DNA of 15,476 nt from Xanthobacteraceae bacterium (GTDB taxonomy: Bacteria; Pseudomonadota; Alphaproteobacteria; Rhizobiales; Xanthobacteraceae): the NCBI GenBank assembly GCA_030040825.1, contig JASHSY010000388.1:1-15476 (forward strand). Reading direction: 5' to 3'. A program made the translations under genes and the position numbers. Numbering within the stretch: the stretch's first letter is position 1; each line of letters starts with the position of its first letter. The notes beneath the pieces were generated by a model, which worked only from the letters and a program-made list of their open reading frames with translations, was not told the DNA's origin and did not search any database. Shown in pieces: positions 13,607-15,476 of the stretch.

Positions 13607-14053
13607 ATGAAAGATATGGCGACGCCGAAACTCTCGGCCAAGGAGCTAGAGACCCTCCTTGGCCCGGAATTCCCCGGCATGTTCGATCCTGACGGCGGCT
13701 ACAGCATCGAGAAGGTCTGGTTCGGCGGAAGTCGCATCCGCAAGCACTACAATCCGCGTTCGCTGCGGCCGGGTGGAACTATTTCCGGCGGCACGCTCAT
13801 GAAGCTTGCCGACTTTGCGCCCTATGTGGCGATCCTGGCCAGCATTGGCTGGGTGCCGCTCGCGGTGACGACCAACCTGAGCATCAGTTTTCTCAAAAAG
13901 CCGGCCCAACGCGATCTCATTGCCGAAGCGCGAATGATCAAATTCGGCAAGCGGTTGGCGGTGGCACAGGTTTCCATCCGCTCGGACGGCGAGGACCAGC
14001 TGGCCGCGCATGCGACCGCGACCTACTCGATCCCCTCATCAGAGGTTAAATAA
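13607..14053 (+). CDS. Hotdog-fold thioesterase (PaaI family)
   Basis: The 148-residue protein is the size of PaaI-type acyl-CoA thioesterases, which hydrolyse (aryl)acyl-CoA to the acid and CoA in the cytoplasm. The central helix and its lead-in, RPGGTISGGTLMKLADFAPY (54-73), is the family core, with D69 at the usual acid position. The strand TTNLSISFLKKPA (88-100) follows, then DLIAEARMIKFGKRLAVAQV and the end strand AAHATATYSIP. The common HGG before the helix is SGG here; my recollection is that this RPGGT-x-SG form is normal in a subgroup of Hyphomicrobiales. ATG 13607 has GGAG about 10 nt upstream; a second ATG at 13616 is possible. Substrate is unknown. Confidence 0.85.
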   Translation: MKDMATPKLSAKELETLLGPEFPGMFDPDGGYSIEKVWFGGSRIRKHYNPRSLRPGGTISGGTLMKLADFAPYVAILASIGWVPLAVTTNLSISFLKKPAQRDLIAEARMIKFGKRLAVAQVSIRSDGEDQLAAHATATYSIPSSEVK

Positions 14054-14104
14054 TACCTCCACACCAAATCCTTGTAATGTGGGCAAAATAGCCAGTCCGA
14101 TGTG

Positions 14105-14133
14105 TTGACGCTACGCGGGCCGCCGGGTACATA
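14105..14133 (+). promoter_or_regulatory. Promoter of the rplM-rpsI operon
   Basis: TTGACG (14105-14110), a 17-nt spacer and TACATA (14128-14133) form a near-consensus sigma-70 promoter. Start of transcription near 14140 leaves a leader of about 43 nt before the L13 start codon. The leader is short and shows no long stem, so any L13 feedback site is not visible. Confidence 0.65.
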
Positions 14134-14183
14134 GCCGCACAGTCAGCCCGCACAACTGGGCCGCCTCCAAAACGGATAAGCAG

Positions 14184-14648
14184 ATGAAAACCTATTCGGC
14201 CAAAGCCGCCGAAATTGAGAAGAAATGGGTGATGATCGACGCCGAAGGGCTTGTCGTCGGCCGTCTTGCCGCGATTGTAGCGCTGCGCTTGCGCGGCAAA
14301 CACAAGGCGACGTTCACCCCGCATGTCGACTGCGGCGATAACGTCATCGTCATCAATGCTGCCAAGGCGATATTGACCGGCCGCAAAGTCGAGCAAAAAG
14401 TCTATTACAAGCACACGGGCTACATCGGTGGCATCAAGGAGCGAACGGCGAAAGCGATCCTCGCTGGCCGTTTTCCGCAGCGCATCGTCGAGAAGGCAGT
14501 CGAACGGATGTTACCGGAAGGGCCGCTTGGCCGTCGGCAACTCAGCAATCTGCGGGTCTATCCACATGCCGAGCATCCGCACGAAGCACAGCAGCCGGAA
14601 AAGCTCGATGTTGGCGCCATGAACCGCAAGAATAAGAGGATCGCCTGA
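14184..14648 (+). CDS. rplM: 50S ribosomal protein L13
   Basis: L13 is an early-assembling large-subunit protein that binds 23S rRNA. The 154 residues include the family blocks KKWVMIDAEGLVVGRLA (13-29), LRGKHKATFTPHVDCGD, VINAAKAILTGRK, YYKHTGYIGG and the signature VERMLPEGPLGRRQL, and end in a basic tail (NRKNKRIA). Length is normal for Hyphomicrobiales. The stop TGA shares its last base with the rpsI start (TGATG), so the two are translationally coupled. Confidence 0.98.
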   Translation: MKTYSAKAAEIEKKWVMIDAEGLVVGRLAAIVALRLRGKHKATFTPHVDCGDNVIVINAAKAILTGRKVEQKVYYKHTGYIGGIKERTAKAILAGRFPQRIVEKAVERMLPEGPLGRRQLSNLRVYPHAEHPHEAQQPEKLDVGAMNRKNKRIA

Positions 14649-15127
14649 TGGCCGAAACGATACAGACGCTGGAAGAACTTTCAGCATTGAAGCCGGCCGC
14701 GGCGCCGCAGCCGCCGAAATACGTACAAAAACTCGACAAGCAGGGCCGCGCCTATGCAACCGGCAAGCGCAAGGATGCGGTAGCGCGCGTGTGGATCAAA
14801 ATGGGCGCCGGCAAAATCGTGATCAACGACCGGCCGGTGGAGACCTATTTTGCGCGGCCGGTGCTGCGCATGCTAATTCAACAGCCGTTGGTCGCCGCCA
14901 ACCGCCAAGGCCAATTTGACGTCGTCTGCACGGTTTCCGGCGGCGGGCTCTCCGGGCAGGCGGGCGCGGTACGCCACGGCCTGTCCAAGGCGTTGATGCG
15001 GCACGAGCCGGATTTACGCGGCGTCCTTAAACGCGGCGGCTTTCTCACGCGCGACCCGCGCGTGGTCGAGCGCAAGAAGTATGGCCGCGCGAAGGCGCGC
15101 CGCAGCTTCCAGTTCTCGAAGCGCTAA
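14648..15127 (+). CDS. rpsI: 30S ribosomal protein S9
   Basis: S9 is a small-subunit head protein whose C-terminal tail reaches the P-site tRNA. The 159 residues have an alphaproteobacterial N-terminal extension rich in Ala/Pro (1-34), then YATGKRKDAVARVWIK (36-51), SGGGLSGQAGAVRHGLSKAL (96-115), LTRDPRVVERKKYG and the invariant end SFQFSKR. ATG 14648 overlaps the L13 stop by one base; AAGAGGA inside the end of rplM serves as its ribosome-binding site. No terminator hairpin is evident in the 22 nt before the converging gene. Confidence 0.98.
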   Translation: MAETIQTLEELSALKPAAAPQPPKYVQKLDKQGRAYATGKRKDAVARVWIKMGAGKIVINDRPVETYFARPVLRMLIQQPLVAANRQGQFDVVCTVSGGGLSGQAGAVRHGLSKALMRHEPDLRGVLKRGGFLTRDPRVVERKKYGRAKARRSFQFSKR

Positions 15128-15149
15128 TTAGTTTCGTGCCCGTTTGCGC

Positions 15150-15476
15150 TCAGCGCGGCGGCGAGAAGGCCAAATTCTCGCGCGTATAGACTTCGTCCAC
15201 TTCGGAAACCGGGTTGAAGTCGGAGGCGTAAACGAGCGCGCGATGCTCGAACAGATGTTTCGGGATCGCAAGCGTTTGTCCGGGTCGATCGGCCGGAGGC
15301 GCATGTTGTTCCCAGCCGTCATCAAGCGGCTGCCACAACATCACGGCGGCAAACGTCCAGCGGAACGGCCTTAGATCCGCAATGGCGCGGCCGAACGGAG
15401 TGTCGGTCGTCTCGAGCACGCGATTCATCTCGGCCGTCAGGCGCGACGGCACATACCAATTGTCGGCTTCCGACAG
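15150..15476 (-). CDS. Conserved protein of unknown function, C-terminal 108 residues
   Basis: The frame enters from the right edge and ends at TGA 15152-15150, so the N-terminus is missing. The visible part starts with DNWYVPSRLTAEMNRVL, continues TTDTPFGRAI and AVMLWQP, and ends HLFEHRALVYASDFNPVSEVDEVYTRENLAF. A late internal GTG (15452) is not a believable start because the upstream codons continue the same style. The order TPFGR, then a hydrophobic strand, then HRALV...PVSEVDEVYTRE is faintly like chorismate lyase (UbiC/UTRA) fold proteins, which would link it to ubiquinone precursor synthesis, but this is a weak resemblance. It converges with rpsI. Confidence 0.7.
   Translation of the reverse strand: MSEADNWYVPSRLTAEMNRVLETTDTPFGRAIADLRPFRWTFAAVMLWQPLDDGWEQHAPPADRPGQTLAIPKHLFEHRALVYASDFNPVSEVDEVYTRENLAFSPPR

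Noticed and set aside
13780..13820. Missing HGG histidine in the thioesterase as a sign of inactivation.
   Set aside because: The RPGGT-x-SG form appears to be usual in its subgroup and the helix Asp (D69) is kept, so it is more likely a family variant than a decayed gene.

Overview
The window looks like chromosomal DNA of an alphaproteobacterium of the order Hyphomicrobiales, in the Bradyrhizobium / Rhodopseudomonas / Xanthobacteraceae neighbourhood. The reasons are high GC, alphaproteobacterial versions of L13 and S9, heme A synthase of the CtaA/Cox15 type, a DUF2842 gene, and the grouping of rplM-rpsI with a thioesterase, a crotonase and a YccU-type CoA-binding protein. The genus is inferred from protein character, not from any search.

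Left edge (1-830): the 5' part of a small secreted protein (minus), a tRNA-Pro(GGG) with encoded CCA and a good promoter (minus), and diacylglycerol kinase dgkA (plus).

Polysaccharide block (833-8724): two divergent arms share a 263-bp intergenic region that contains inverted repeats. The minus arm reads GT4 glycosyltransferase, then polyprenyl-phosphate sugar-1-phosphate transferase, then O-antigen polymerase/ligase-like membrane protein; the last two overlap by 4 nt. The plus arm reads a Wzz/Wzc-like chain-length protein whose cytoplasmic domain looks like a dead BY-kinase, then a CE4-type polysaccharide deacetylase. Together they could prime a lipid-linked sugar, extend it, polymerise it, set its length and deacetylate it. 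No Wzx flippase, Wza outer-membrane channel or active kinase is present here, so the pathway must draw on genes elsewhere.

Respiration and methionine block (8728-11642): a DUF2842 membrane protein diverges from ctaA. ctaA converges on metY (O-acetylhomoserine sulfhydrylase). The last ~29 residues of CtaA are read from a palindromic repeat element that also fills the gap to metY. The metY ribosome-binding site and start codon lie in a strong predicted hairpin.

Right part (11643-15476): a small secreted protein with six W-Q-x-H-D repeats and a four-cysteine tail; a CoA-binding protein and a crotonase-fold protein lacking both catalytic glutamates (same strand, 13 nt apart); a divergent hotdog-fold thioesterase; rplM and rpsI behind a near-consensus promoter; and, running in from the right edge, the 3' part of an unrecognised conserved protein.

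No CRISPR array, insertion sequence, transposase, phage gene or rRNA was seen. Most genes are ordinary. The items most worth a second look are the metY leader hairpin, the repeat-derived CtaA tail, the W-Q repeat protein and the kinase-like domain without its nucleotide motifs.
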